Source: Hyphomicrobiales bacterium (GTDB lineage: Bacteria > Pseudomonadota > Alphaproteobacteria > Rhizobiales > Beijerinckiaceae). Taken from it: a stretch of 64,000 bases of DNA. This document shows positions 1 through 8,744 of this stretch, piece by piece. The DNA is taken from assembly GCA_900466745.1 (NCBI GenBank), contig UBNE01000022.1, positions 62,676 to 126,675 of the forward strand, in the 5' to 3' direction. How positions within the stretch are numbered: the first letter of the stretch is position 1; each line of letters starts with the position of its first letter. The notes beneath the pieces are model-generated. The model ran no database searches, was not told where the DNA came from, and saw nothing but the letters and a program-made list of their open reading frames with translations. The position numbers and the translations under genes were made by a program.

Positions 1-935
1 GAAAACGGAATCTCCTGCGTGATCAGCGCATCGAGCCGGTCGTCGGCGAGCAGCTCCATCGCGGCGCGGGCGCGGCGGCCATGGCTCCAGCGCGCCCGGC
101 GGGACGGGGCGACCGCCGCGACCTGGGAGGAGACGAGCTGAAGCCGCCGGGCATGGAAGGCGCCGCCCAGCGGCGCCGGCACCGTTCCCTCGCCATACCA
201 GCTCAATTCGACGATGCGGGCCTCGTTCCCGGCGCAGCCGATCGCGGTGGCGAAGCCGGCGGCGCTGGCGCTGGCGTGGAAGACGATGTCGGCGTCCCGC
301 GGCGCGGCCGCGGGCAGGGCGAAGCGCAGCCCAAGCGCCTCCGCCACGGCCCGCCGGGATGGCTCGACATCGACCAGCGTGACCTCCGCGCCCGGGAGGC
401 GCGCGGCGAGCCAGCCGGTGAGCAGGCCGATGACGCCGCCGCCCACGATCACGATCCTGTCAGCGGGGCCGGAGCCGGCGTCCCAATGGGCGTTGAGCGC
501 GGTTTCCATATTGGCGGCGAGCACGGCGCGGCGCGGCGGCACCGTGTCGGGAACCGGGACGAGGCAGGCCCGCGGGGCGACGAAGCGCTGCTGATGCGGA
601 TGCAGGCAGAAGACCGGCCGCCCGCGCAGATCCGGCGGGCCGGCCTCGACGCGGCCGACCGCGCAATAGCCGTATTTCACCGGGAAGGGGAAGGCGCCCT
701 CCTGGAACGGGGCGCGCATCCGCTCATGCTCGGAGGCGGGGACTCGCCCCTCATGGACGAGCCTCTCGGTGCCGCGGCTGATGCCGCTCCACAGGGTGGC
801 GACGAGGCAGTCCTCCGGTCCGGCCGGCGGGAGAGGCGCGGCATTCAGCCGGCATTCACGGGGCGATGCATACCAAAGTGCCAGGGGATTTGCCCTTGCG
901 TCATCTGTGGTTGCGGTCTTTACCTCCCGCGCCAT
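1..935 (-). CDS. Zinc-type alcohol dehydrogenase-like (MDR) oxidoreductase, 3' end outside window
   Basis: Read on the minus strand from ATG at 935 to the left edge, giving about 311 residues without a stop. The N-terminus carries LALWYASPRE, the usual opening of a group of zinc-binding dehydrogenase-like proteins, followed by WSGISRGTERLV. A Rossmann nucleotide-binding loop IVGGGVIG follows near residue 160, with VTLVDVEPSRR behind it (an acidic residue at the end of the second strand suggests NAD(P)). The family is usually about 330-340 residues, so only the last few tens are missing. The substrate cannot be told. The start lies only 42 bp from the divergent opgH start. Confidence 0.8.
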   Translation of the reverse strand, partial: MAREVKTATTDDARANPLALWYASPRECRLNAAPLPPAGPEDCLVATLWSGISRGTERLVHEGRVPASEHERMRAPFQEGAFPFPVKYGYCAVGRVEAGPPDLRGRPVFCLHPHQQRFVAPRACLVPVPDTVPPRRAVLAANMETALNAHWDAGSGPADRIVIVGGGVIGLLTGWLAARLPGAEVTLVDVEPSRRAVAEALGLRFALPAAAPRDADIVFHASASAAGFATAIGCAGNEARIVELSWYGEGTVPAPLGGAFHARRLQLVSSQVAAVAPSRRARWSHGRRARAAMELLADDRLDALITQEIPF

Positions 936-977
936 TGCGATCCGATCCCGTCTGTCCGAGCCCGCCTGCAGCCGATC

Positions 978-2807
978 ATGACAGATACCGTCACCAACCA
1001 GCGCTCCGCTCCGACCACGTTCCAGCGGGCCGCGCAAGATGTCGAGCCGTTCGGCGCGACGCCGGCCGGGCTGCAATCCGCCGCGACGCTGCGCAGCCGG
1101 CGCCTGCTCGTGCTCGCCCTCAATCTCGTGACGCTGGCCGGGCTCGCCGCCGGGCTCGCCCGCCTGCTCGGGCTCGGCGGCTGGAGCGGGGTGGATCTGG
1201 CTGTCTTCATCGCCTTCCTCGTCGCGGCGCCCTGGAGCGTCCTCGGTTTCTGGAACGCGGCGATCGGCCTGTGGTTGCTGCATGGCCGCCGCGACGGCCT
1301 CGCCGAGGCGGCGCCCTTCGCGGCGGCCGGCGCCCGGCCGGCGCCGCTGATGCTGCGGACGGCGGTGCTGCTGACGCTGCGCAACGAGGATCCGGAGCGG
1401 GCCTTCGCCCGGATCCGGGCGGTCAAGGACAGTCTCGATGCCACCGGCGAGGGGGTCTGGTTCGATTATTTCGTGCTGTCGGATACGAGCGATCCGGCCG
1501 TGGCGGCGGCCGAGGAGAGGCTGGCGGCCGACTGGGCCCGGGAGATCGGCGAGCCGGCCCGGCTGAGCTATCGCCGGCGCGCGATCAATGCCGGGTTCAA
1601 GGCCGGCAATATCCGCGATTTCTGCGAGCATTGGGGCGAGCGCTACGAGCTGATGCTGCCGCTCGACGCCGACAGCGTCATGGCGGGGGACGCGGTGGTC
1701 GCGCTGGTGCGGATCATGCAGGCCCATCCGAGGCTCGGGATCCTGCAATCGCTGGTGGTCGGCATGCCCAGCCGCTCCGCCTTCGCCCGCATCTTCCAGT
1801 TCGGCATGCGCCACGGCATGCGGCCCTACACGCTGGGGGCGGCCTGGTGGGCCGGCGATTGCGGGCCGTTCTGGGGCCATAACGCGCTGGTGCGGATCGC
1901 GCCCTTCCGCGCGCATTGCCGCCTGCCGGTGCTGCCGGGCGGCCCGCCGCTCGGCGGGGCGGTGATGAGCCACGACCAGGTCGAGGCGGTGCTGATGCGC
2001 CGGGCCGGCTACGAGGTGCGCGTGCTGCCGGTCGAGGGCGGAAGCTGGGAGGAGAACCCGCCGACCATGCTGGACTTCGCCCAGCGCGACCTGCGCTGGT
2101 GCCTCGGCAACCTGCAATATCTCAGGCTCCTCGGCCTGCCGGGGCTGCGGCCGACCAGCCGCTATCAGCTCGCCTGGGCGATCCTGATGTTCCTCGGCCT
2201 GCCGGCCTCGACGCTGATGGTGGCGCTCCTGCCGTTCAAGGTGCTCGAGGACCGGACGCTCGCCGATTATCCCGCCGCCTTCGCCGCCGGGCTCTACGGC
2301 CTGCTCCTGGCGATGCAGATCGCGCCGAAGCTCGCCGGCTTCGCCGATACGCTGCTGAGCCGGGGCGGGGCGGCGCGCTATGGCGGCACCCGGCTGTTCC
2401 TGGCCTCGGCCGCGCTGGAGATCGCCTGCGGCTTCCTGCAGGGCGCCGCCACCAGCCTGCGCACGACGCTGTTCATGGCCGGGCTCGCCTGCGGGCGCGG
2501 GCGGATCGGCTGGAACGGGCAGGCGCGCGATGCCCATGCCTTGTCCCTCGCCACGGCGCTCGCAGGGCTGTGGCCGCATCTGCTGTTCGGCCTCTTCCTT
2601 TTCGCCTCGCTGGCCTGGCTCTCGCCGGCGGTGCTGCTCTGGTCGCTGCCGGTGACGGCCGGCTATCTCCTGGCGATCCCCTTCGCGCTGCTGACGGCGC
2701 TGCCGGCTGCGGGAGCCTGGCTCGCGCGCCGCGGGCTGTGCGGCGCGCCGGAGGAGCGCGCGACGCCGCCGGTCCTGGCGGCGATCGGCATGGGAGGGCG
2801 GCGATGA
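978..2807 (+). CDS. opgH: Glucans biosynthesis glucosyltransferase H
   Basis: Inner-membrane family 2 glycosyltransferase (609 aa) that builds the beta-glucan backbone of osmoregulated periplasmic glucans from UDP-glucose. Visible features are two N-terminal membrane helices (about residues 45-65 and 72-95), a cytoplasmic GT domain with D230-A-D232 and Q369-RDLR-W374 (the D,D,QxxRW signature), and several C-terminal membrane segments from about residue 395. The open frame extends upstream to position 81, but that part is the reverse of the dehydrogenase gene, so ATG 978 is chosen. The usual partner opgG is not adjacent. The stop overlaps the start of the next gene (ATGA). Confidence 0.88.
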   Translation: MTDTVTNQRSAPTTFQRAAQDVEPFGATPAGLQSAATLRSRRLLVLALNLVTLAGLAAGLARLLGLGGWSGVDLAVFIAFLVAAPWSVLGFWNAAIGLWLLHGRRDGLAEAAPFAAAGARPAPLMLRTAVLLTLRNEDPERAFARIRAVKDSLDATGEGVWFDYFVLSDTSDPAVAAAEERLAADWAREIGEPARLSYRRRAINAGFKAGNIRDFCEHWGERYELMLPLDADSVMAGDAVVALVRIMQAHPRLGILQSLVVGMPSRSAFARIFQFGMRHGMRPYTLGAAWWAGDCGPFWGHNALVRIAPFRAHCRLPVLPGGPPLGGAVMSHDQVEAVLMRRAGYEVRVLPVEGGSWEENPPTMLDFAQRDLRWCLGNLQYLRLLGLPGLRPTSRYQLAWAILMFLGLPASTLMVALLPFKVLEDRTLADYPAAFAAGLYGLLLAMQIAPKLAGFADTLLSRGGAARYGGTRLFLASAALEIACGFLQGAATSLRTTLFMAGLACGRGRIGWNGQARDAHALSLATALAGLWPHLLFGLFLFASLAWLSPAVLLWSLPVTAGYLLAIPFALLTALPAAGAWLARRGLCGAPEERATPPVLAAIGMGGRR

Positions 2808-3568
2808 ACGTCGTCACCTGGCCCAAGGGAACGGTGAAGGCGCTCTCGCGCCGCCTGCGGATGTATTACGGCGACAAGGAACGCCATGCCGCGATGGACC
2901 GCCTCTACGGCGCCTTCCTGAAGCCGGGCGACCTCGTCTTCGATATCGGCGCCCATCTCGGTGACCGCATCTCCGCCTTCCGGCGCCTCGGTGCCCGCGT
3001 GATCGCTCTGGAGCCCGATCCGGGGCCGGCCCGGGCGATCCGCCTGATCCATCGCCGCGACCCGCTGGTGACGCTGATCCAGGCGGCCTGCGGCGACCAT
3101 GAAGGCTCGATCGCGCTGCGGATCAGCCGGACCGATCCGGCGACCTCCACCGTCTCCGCCGCCTTTCTCGGCGCCGCAGCGGGGATGCGGGAGCAGCAGG
3201 AGGAGGAGCAGCTCTGGGGCCATGAGATCACGGTGCCCTGCACCACGCTCGACAAGCTGATCGCGCGCCACGGCCTGCCGGACCTGCTCAAGATCGATGT
3301 CGAGGGCTTCGAGGCGCATGTTCTGGCCGGGCTGACCCGGGCCGTGCCGGCAATCTCGTTCGAGTTCGCCACGAAGCGGCGCGACGTGGCCGAGGGCTGC
3401 CTGGCGCTGCTGGAGACGCTCGGGCGCTACCGCTTCAACCTCACGCTCGGGGACAGCCAGAAGCTGGCGCTGGCGGAGCCGGTCACGGCCGAGGCGATGG
3501 GCGGGTATCTGCGCGGATTGCCGCGCGGCGCCGGCTCGGGCGACGTCTACGCCGTCCTCCAGGGCTGA
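2804..3568 (+). CDS. FkbM family SAM-dependent methyltransferase
   Basis: A 254-residue protein with SAM-binding motif I VFDIGAHLGDR (about residues 44-54), acidic EPD after the second strand, and KIDVEGFE near residue 165, all typical of the FkbM family, which usually O-methylates sugars or polyketides. ATG 2804 overlaps the opgH stop by four bases, so the two are probably translated together. By context it may methylate periplasmic glucans or another envelope sugar; that is an inference. Length is normal for the family. Confidence 0.82.
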   Translation: MNVVTWPKGTVKALSRRLRMYYGDKERHAAMDRLYGAFLKPGDLVFDIGAHLGDRISAFRRLGARVIALEPDPGPARAIRLIHRRDPLVTLIQAACGDHEGSIALRISRTDPATSTVSAAFLGAAAGMREQQEEEQLWGHEITVPCTTLDKLIARHGLPDLLKIDVEGFEAHVLAGLTRAVPAISFEFATKRRDVAEGCLALLETLGRYRFNLTLGDSQKLALAEPVTAEAMGGYLRGLPRGAGSGDVYAVLQG

Positions 3569-3770
3569 GACCGGCGGCGGGGCCTGCGCCGGCGCCTTCG
3601 GCGGAACGGATCGCGCCGCCGCCGCGTTGTCCGGTGGCGCGGCCGCTGCGGCGACGGCGATCTATCTATCTGTTATCGCAACGGATCTTTGCGGCAGGCG
3701 GATTCCACTTTCCGGTTCGATGCTATAGCCTGCGCGGACCGTTGTCGTATCAGCCTGCCAGGGGCCCTTC

Positions 3771-4550
3771 ATGCCGCGTTTTGCCGCCAATCTCTCGATG
3801 ATGTTCAACGAATGGGAGTTCCTCGACCGCTTCAGGGCGGCTTCCGAGGCGGGCTTCGAGGCCGTCGAGTTCCTGTTTCCCTACGATCATGCGCCCGAGC
3901 AGGTCGGGCTGGCGCTGGCGGGCGCCGGGCTCGAGCAGGCGCTGTTCAACCTGCCGCCGGGCGACTGGGCGGCCGGCGAGCGCGGCATCGCGGCACTGCC
4001 GGGGAGGGAAGAGGAGTTCAGGGCCTCGATCGAGACCGCCCTGGCCTATGTCCACGAAACCGGCGTCAAGCAAGTGCACATGATGGCGGGGCTCGCCGAC
4101 CCCGACGATCCGGGCGCGCAGAAGACCTACCGCGCCTCGATCGCCCAGGCGGCCGACAGGTTCGGCGAGCACGGCATCGACCTGCTGCTGGAGCCGATCA
4201 ACGGCAAGGACATGCCGGGCTATTTCCTCAACGATTTCGACCGGGCCGCCGGCTATGTGCGCGAATCGGGGCGGCCGAACGTCAAGCTGCAATTCGACAT
4301 GTATCATTGCGAGCTGATCCACGGCGACGTGTCGGGCAAGCTCAAGGCGCTCTATCCGCTGGTCGGCCATGTCCAGATCGCCAGCGCCAACGGCCGGCAC
4401 GAGCCCGACGCCTCCGGCCCGGACTATCCGCTTCTCTTCGCCGAGCTCGACGCGCTCGGCTATGGCGGCTTCGTCGGCTGCGAATACCGGCCGCGGCACG
4501 GCACGCTGGAGGGGCTGGGCTGGTTCGCGCCCTGGCGGAAGCCGCTCTGA
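3771..4550 (+). CDS. hyi: Hydroxypyruvate isomerase / 2-oxo-tetronate isomerase family
   Basis: A 259-residue TIM-barrel isomerase of the Hyi/OtnI family. It opens with MPRFAANLSMMFNE, shows LLLEPINGKDMPGYFL in the middle and GCEYRP near the end; the two glutamates in these motifs match the expected metal and catalytic acids. The reaction is interconversion of hydroxypyruvate and tartronate semialdehyde, or isomerisation of a 2-oxo-tetronate. Neither glyoxylate carboligase nor tartronate semialdehyde reductase is adjacent, so the exact substrate is open. Its TGA overlaps the ATG of the glucokinase gene. About 200 bp upstream hold no gene and probably carry the promoter. Confidence 0.85.
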   Translation: MPRFAANLSMMFNEWEFLDRFRAASEAGFEAVEFLFPYDHAPEQVGLALAGAGLEQALFNLPPGDWAAGERGIAALPGREEEFRASIETALAYVHETGVKQVHMMAGLADPDDPGAQKTYRASIAQAADRFGEHGIDLLLEPINGKDMPGYFLNDFDRAAGYVRESGRPNVKLQFDMYHCELIHGDVSGKLKALYPLVGHVQIASANGRHEPDASGPDYPLLFAELDALGYGGFVGCEYRPRHGTLEGLGWFAPWRKPL

Positions 4551-5554
4551 TGCGCCCGCCCGCGATCGCCTATCCGGTGCTGCTCGCCGATATCGGCGGG
4601 ACCAACTGCAGGCTGTCGCTGGCGGCGGAGCCGGAGAGCCCGCCTGTCGCGCTGGCGCGGATCGGCACCGGCAGCTACCGGACGCCGGAGGAGGCCTTCG
4701 AGAGCGCCGTCGCGACGCTGCCGGTGCGCCCGCGCTCGGCGGCCCTCGCCGTGGCCGGGCCGCTCGACGGGCGCCGCGCGCAGCTCACCAATGCGAGCTG
4801 GGAGTTCGACGGGCCGCGGATCGCCGCCGCGCTCGGGCTGGAGCAGGGGCTCCTGGTCAACGACTTCGAGGCCCTGGCCGCCTCGCTCGCGGTGCTGGCG
4901 CCGGCCGATCTCGACACGCTCGTCGCGGGCGACCCCGAGCCGGAGGGGATCAGGCTCGTGCTCGGTCCCGGCACCGGCTTCGGCGCCGCGGCCCTGCTGA
5001 CGCGGGGCGAGCGCGGCTCGCTGATCCCGACCGAGGCCGGGCATATCGGCATCGGCCCCGAGGATCCGGCCGAGCACCGGATCTGGCCGGCGCTGGCGGC
5101 CGGGCTGCCGCGCGTCACGGTCGAGCACCTGCTCAGCGGCGACGGGCTGGTGCGCATCCACAGGGCCGTCGCCGCGACCTCCGGCGTGGCGGAGGCCGAC
5201 ATCAGCGCCGCCGACATCACGCATCTCGCGCTCGACGGCAACCCGGCCGCGCTGATGACGGTGGTCTGCTTCTGGCGCCTGCTGGCGCGGGTCGCCGGCG
5301 ATCTCGCGCTAGTCTTCAAGGCCACGGGCGGCGTCTTCATCGCCGGCGGCATCGCGCCGAAGCTGCTCGCGCTGGCGGACCGCCCGACGATCGGGGCGGT
5401 CTTCGCCCGCAAGCCGCCGATGGAGGCGCTGGCGGCGCGCTTCGCCCTGCATCTGGTCACGGCGCAGGACGCCGCCGAGCAGGGGCTCGCGGCCATCGCG
5501 GCAGGGCCGGCGCGGTTCGGCCTCGACGATCCGAAGCGGTTGTGGTTTGGCTGA
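4550..5554 (+). CDS. glk: Glucokinase
   Basis: A 334-residue bacterial glucokinase: phosphate-binding loop LLADIGGTNCRLSL at the N-terminus, LVNDFEALAASLAV (catalytic Asp) near residue 100, VLGPGTGFGAA near 142, TEAGHIGIGP near 160 and GGVFIAGGIAPK near 262. It phosphorylates glucose to glucose 6-phosphate. ATG 4550 shares its A with the hyi stop codon, so the two genes are coupled. The 3' end overlaps the next frame by eight bases if that gene starts at its TTG. Confidence 0.9.
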   Translation: MRPPAIAYPVLLADIGGTNCRLSLAAEPESPPVALARIGTGSYRTPEEAFESAVATLPVRPRSAALAVAGPLDGRRAQLTNASWEFDGPRIAAALGLEQGLLVNDFEALAASLAVLAPADLDTLVAGDPEPEGIRLVLGPGTGFGAAALLTRGERGSLIPTEAGHIGIGPEDPAEHRIWPALAAGLPRVTVEHLLSGDGLVRIHRAVAATSGVAEADISAADITHLALDGNPAALMTVVCFWRLLARVAGDLALVFKATGGVFIAGGIAPKLLALADRPTIGAVFARKPPMEALAARFALHLVTAQDAAEQGLAAIAAGPARFGLDDPKRLWFG

Positions 5555-6644
5555 GCGCGACCCGCAGCCCCAACCTTCCGCAGATCGACGCGACCGCGTG
5601 CAGCCCATCCACTCCATCCAGGTCCTGCGTGCGCTCGCGGCCTTCATGGTCGCCGTGCACCATGTCCAGCCCGACGCCGCCATCGTCGCGGCGCGGGCGG
5701 GGCTGCCCTTTGCGCGCAGCGACCTGCTGCCCTGGATGGCCGGCGTCGACATCTTCTTCGTCGTCTCCGGCTTCATCATGGTGCATGCCTCGCGGGAGCT
5801 GTTCGGGCGGCAGGGCGCGGCGCCGACCTTCCTGAAACGGCGACTCGCGCGCATCGTGCCGCTCTACTGGGCCATGACCTCGCTGTTCCTGCTCGCCGGC
5901 CTCGCGATGCCGGCGGCGCTGAACTCCGGGGTGCCGGGCCTCGGCCAGATCCTGGCGTCCTACCTGTTCTGGCCGGCGGTCTCGACGCAAGGGGTGGTCC
6001 AGCCGGTCTATTCGCTGGGCTGGACGCTGAATTACGAGATGCTGTTCTACGGGCTGTTTGCGGCGGGGCTCATGCTCCCCGGGCGCTGGACCCTGCCGGC
6101 GGTCGCGCTGGTGCTGGCGGTGCTGGTCGGGGCGGAGGGGCTGACGGGGCCGCTGCCGCTGCCCTTCGGCTTCTGGGGGCAGCCGATCGTACTCGAATTC
6201 GCGGCCGGCATGGGCATCGCCGTGCTGCGGCAGCGGGGCCTGCGCCTGCACGGGCTGTCGCGGGTCGCCATCGCGGCCGCCGGGATCGCCGTGCTGCTCG
6301 CCGCCGCGCGGGGCGGCGAGGGCGCGGATGGCTGGAGCCTCGTGCTCTGGCGCGGCGGCGCGGCCGTGCTGCTGGTACTGGCGGCGGCCTGCGGGCGGGA
6401 GGGCATCGTGCCGGTCCGGCCGGTCCGGGCGCTGGCGGCGGTCGGGGATGCCTCCTATGCCCTCTATCTCGTCCACCCCTTCGTGATCCGCGGCCTGCGC
6501 GAGGCGATGCTGCGGGCCGGCCTGGCCTGGCCGCATCTTTATGTCACGCTGGCGCTCGCGGGCGCGGTCCTGGCCGCGCTCCTGCTTCACCGCGGCCTCG
6601 AAAGGCCGGCGACGCGGCTGATGCGGCGCTGGCTCGGGAATTGA
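5547..6644 (+). CDS. Acyltransferase 3 family membrane protein
   Basis: A 365-residue integral membrane protein of the acyltransferase-3 (NolL/OafA/OpgC-like) family: IHSIQVLRALAAFMVAVHH with the conserved Arg and His at the N-terminus, DIFFVVSGFIM in the second helix, and about ten hydrophobic segments. Such enzymes move acetyl or succinyl groups onto extracytoplasmic sugars. The start may be TTG 5547 (overlapping glk) or GTG 5598; neither has a clear ribosome-binding site, and the GTG start leaves the family motif intact. Because opgH is 3 kb upstream, a role in glucan succinylation, as for OpgC, is possible but unproven. Confidence 0.8.
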   Translation: MAERDPQPQPSADRRDRVQPIHSIQVLRALAAFMVAVHHVQPDAAIVAARAGLPFARSDLLPWMAGVDIFFVVSGFIMVHASRELFGRQGAAPTFLKRRLARIVPLYWAMTSLFLLAGLAMPAALNSGVPGLGQILASYLFWPAVSTQGVVQPVYSLGWTLNYEMLFYGLFAAGLMLPGRWTLPAVALVLAVLVGAEGLTGPLPLPFGFWGQPIVLEFAAGMGIAVLRQRGLRLHGLSRVAIAAAGIAVLLAAARGGEGADGWSLVLWRGGAAVLLVLAAACGREGIVPVRPVRALAAVGDASYALYLVHPFVIRGLREAMLRAGLAWPHLYVTLALAGAVLAALLLHRGLERPATRLMRRWLGN

Positions 6645-6707
6645 GGCGGCGGGCGTGACAGGGATGCCTGCGCGGACTATCCAACGCGCCAGTTGACAGG
6701 ACGAGCC

Positions 6708-8513
6708 ATGGCCCCCTTGCTGCATCTGCGCGACGTCGCGCTCACCTTCGGCGGACAGCCGCTGCTCGAAGCGGCCGAGATCGCGGTCTCGGCCGGGGAG
6801 CGGGTCTGCCTCGTCGGCCGCAACGGCTCGGGCAAGTCGACCCTGCTCAAGATCGCGGCCGGCCTCGTCGAGCCCGACCATGCCGAGCGCTTCGTCCAGC
6901 CCGGCGCGACCATCCGCTATCTGCCGCAGGAGCCGGACTTCGCGGGCTACAGGACCGCGCTCGCCTATGTCGAGGCGGGGCTAGGGCCGGGCGACGACGC
7001 CTATCGCGCGCAATATCTGCTGACCGAGCTCGGCCTCACGGGGCAGGAGGATCCGGCGACCATGTCCGGCGGCGAATCCCGCCGCGCCGCCCTGGCGCGG
7101 GTGCTGGCGCCGGAGCCGGATATCCTGCTGCTCGACGAGCCGACCAACCATCTCGACCTGCCGGTGATCGAATGGCTGGAGCAGGAGCTGAAGTCGCTGC
7201 GCTCGGCGATGGTGCTGATCAGCCACGACCGGCGCTTCCTGACCGCGCTGTCGCGCGCCACGGTCTGGCTCGACCGCGGCGTGACGCGGCGGATGGAGAA
7301 GGGGTTCGGGGATTTCGAGCTCTGGCGCGACGAGGTGCTGGCGCAGGAGGAGCTCGACCGGCACAAGCTCGACCGCAAGATCGCGCGCGAGGAGGACTGG
7401 CTGCGCTACGGCGTCAGCGCAAGGCGCACGCGCAACCAGCGCCGCCTCGGCGAACTCCACGCCTTGCGCGAGCAGCGCCGCACCGCCCGCGCCGCAACCG
7501 GAAACGTCAGGCTGGAGGCCAGCGAGGCGCAGACCTCCGGCAAGCTGGTCATCGAGGCGGTGAACGTCTCCAAGGCCTATGGCGACAACGCCGTGGTCCG
7601 GAACCTGTCGCTCCGGGTCGCGCGCGGCGACCGGATCGGCATCGTCGGGCCGAACGGCGCCGGCAAGACCACGCTGATCAACCTGCTGACCGGCGGGTTC
7701 GCGCCCGATTCCGGCACGGTGAAGCTCGGCACGGCGCTGGAGATGGTGACGCTCGACCAGCGCCGCGAAAGCCTCGATCCCGCGACGCCGCTCGGCGACG
7801 CGCTGACCGGCGGCGGCTCGGACCAGGTCATGGTCGGCGGCCAGCCGCGCCATGTCGTCTCCTATATGAAGGACTTCCTGTTCCAGCCCTTGCAGCGCGG
7901 CACGCCCGTAGGCGCCCTCTCGGGCGGCGAGCGCGGGCGCCTGATGCTGGCCCGGGCGCTGGCGAAGCCCTCGAATCTGCTGGTGCTCGACGAGCCGACC
8001 AACGATCTCGACCTCGAAACGCTCGACCTGCTGCAGGAACTGCTCGCCGACTACCAGGGCACGGTGCTGCTGGTCAGCCATGACCGCGACTTCCTCGACC
8101 GGGTCGTCTCGGCGGTTCTGATCTCGGATGGCGACGGCGTCTGGACCGAGTTCGCCGGCGGCTATTCCGACATGCTGGCGCAGCGCGGGCGCGGCGTCGG
8201 CGCCAAGGCGAGGGTGACGGAGAAGCCGTCCGCCGCCGCGCCGAAGCCGGCCCCGGCATCGGCCGCGCCGGCGGCGAGGCGCAAGCTCTCCTTCAACGAG
8301 AAGCACGCGCTCGAAACCCTGCCGCAGAAGATCGAGGCGCTGCAGGCCGAGGCGGAGAAGCTCAACGCCGCCGTGGCCGGCGATCTCTACAGCCGTGACC
8401 CGAAGCTCTTCGCCAGGGCGACGGCGCGGCTGGAAGAGCTGGCGCGCGAGATCGGCGAGGCGGAGGAGCGCTGGCTGGAGCTGGAGATGCTGCGCGAGGA
8501 GATCGGGGCGTAG
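6708..8513 (+). CDS. ABC-F family ATPase, Uup type
   Basis: A 601-residue protein with two ABC domains and no membrane segment. The first Walker A is GRNGSGKST (residues 37-45) with signature SGGESRRAAL and LLLDEPTNHLDLP; the second is GPNGAGKTT (about 314) with LSGGERGRLMLARAL and VLDEPTNDLDLE. A charged coiled-coil tail (about residues 530-601) after an Ala/Pro-rich linker is the Uup C-terminal domain, which binds DNA or ribosomes. ABC-F proteins act on the ribosome; Uup also affects precise transposon excision in E. coli. ATG 6708 is preferred over TTG 6693 because AGGA lies seven bases upstream. Confidence 0.86.
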   Translation: MAPLLHLRDVALTFGGQPLLEAAEIAVSAGERVCLVGRNGSGKSTLLKIAAGLVEPDHAERFVQPGATIRYLPQEPDFAGYRTALAYVEAGLGPGDDAYRAQYLLTELGLTGQEDPATMSGGESRRAALARVLAPEPDILLLDEPTNHLDLPVIEWLEQELKSLRSAMVLISHDRRFLTALSRATVWLDRGVTRRMEKGFGDFELWRDEVLAQEELDRHKLDRKIAREEDWLRYGVSARRTRNQRRLGELHALREQRRTARAATGNVRLEASEAQTSGKLVIEAVNVSKAYGDNAVVRNLSLRVARGDRIGIVGPNGAGKTTLINLLTGGFAPDSGTVKLGTALEMVTLDQRRESLDPATPLGDALTGGGSDQVMVGGQPRHVVSYMKDFLFQPLQRGTPVGALSGGERGRLMLARALAKPSNLLVLDEPTNDLDLETLDLLQELLADYQGTVLLVSHDRDFLDRVVSAVLISDGDGVWTEFAGGYSDMLAQRGRGVGAKARVTEKPSAAAPKPAPASAAPAARRKLSFNEKHALETLPQKIEALQAEAEKLNAAVAGDLYSRDPKLFARATARLEELAREIGEAEERWLELEMLREEIGA

Positions 8514-8595
8514 CCTCCTTCTGCCTCTGCGGAGAGCGGGTCAGCAGGCGGATGAAGGGCGCACGCCCTGCAATGACGGGATGTTCCGGGGTTCG

Positions 8596-8644
8596 GTCCG
8601 GGAGAGATTCCCGGATCCCGCTACGCTTCGTCCGGGAATGACGG
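8596..8644. repeat. Intergenic palindromic repeat
   Basis: In the 231-bp gap between the ABC-F gene and the next dehydrogenase, ATTCCCGGA (8607-8615) and TCCGGGAAT (8631-8639) form a perfect 9-bp inverted repeat, with a second pair CCGGGA/TCCCGG just to the left. The right end GCTTCGTCCGGGAATGACGG is almost the same as the end of the element at 9496-9590 (one T/C difference), so both belong to one dispersed family. The rest of this gap shows nothing recognisable. Confidence 0.6.
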
Positions 8645-8744
8645 CGAGTCATCCCATTTTCGCACCCGCCTGCGCGCGAAACCGCATTTACCGACTCGCT
8701 CAATCGTTTCAAACATCGCGGCATCAAGATCACGAGGAACGAGC

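Noticed and set aside
81-977. Upstream extension of the opgH frame
   Set aside because: This part is the reverse of the dehydrogenase gene; opgH similarity begins after 978.
5457-6881. Minus-strand frame opposite the acyltransferase
   Set aside because: Shadow; Arg/Gln-rich translation with no motif.
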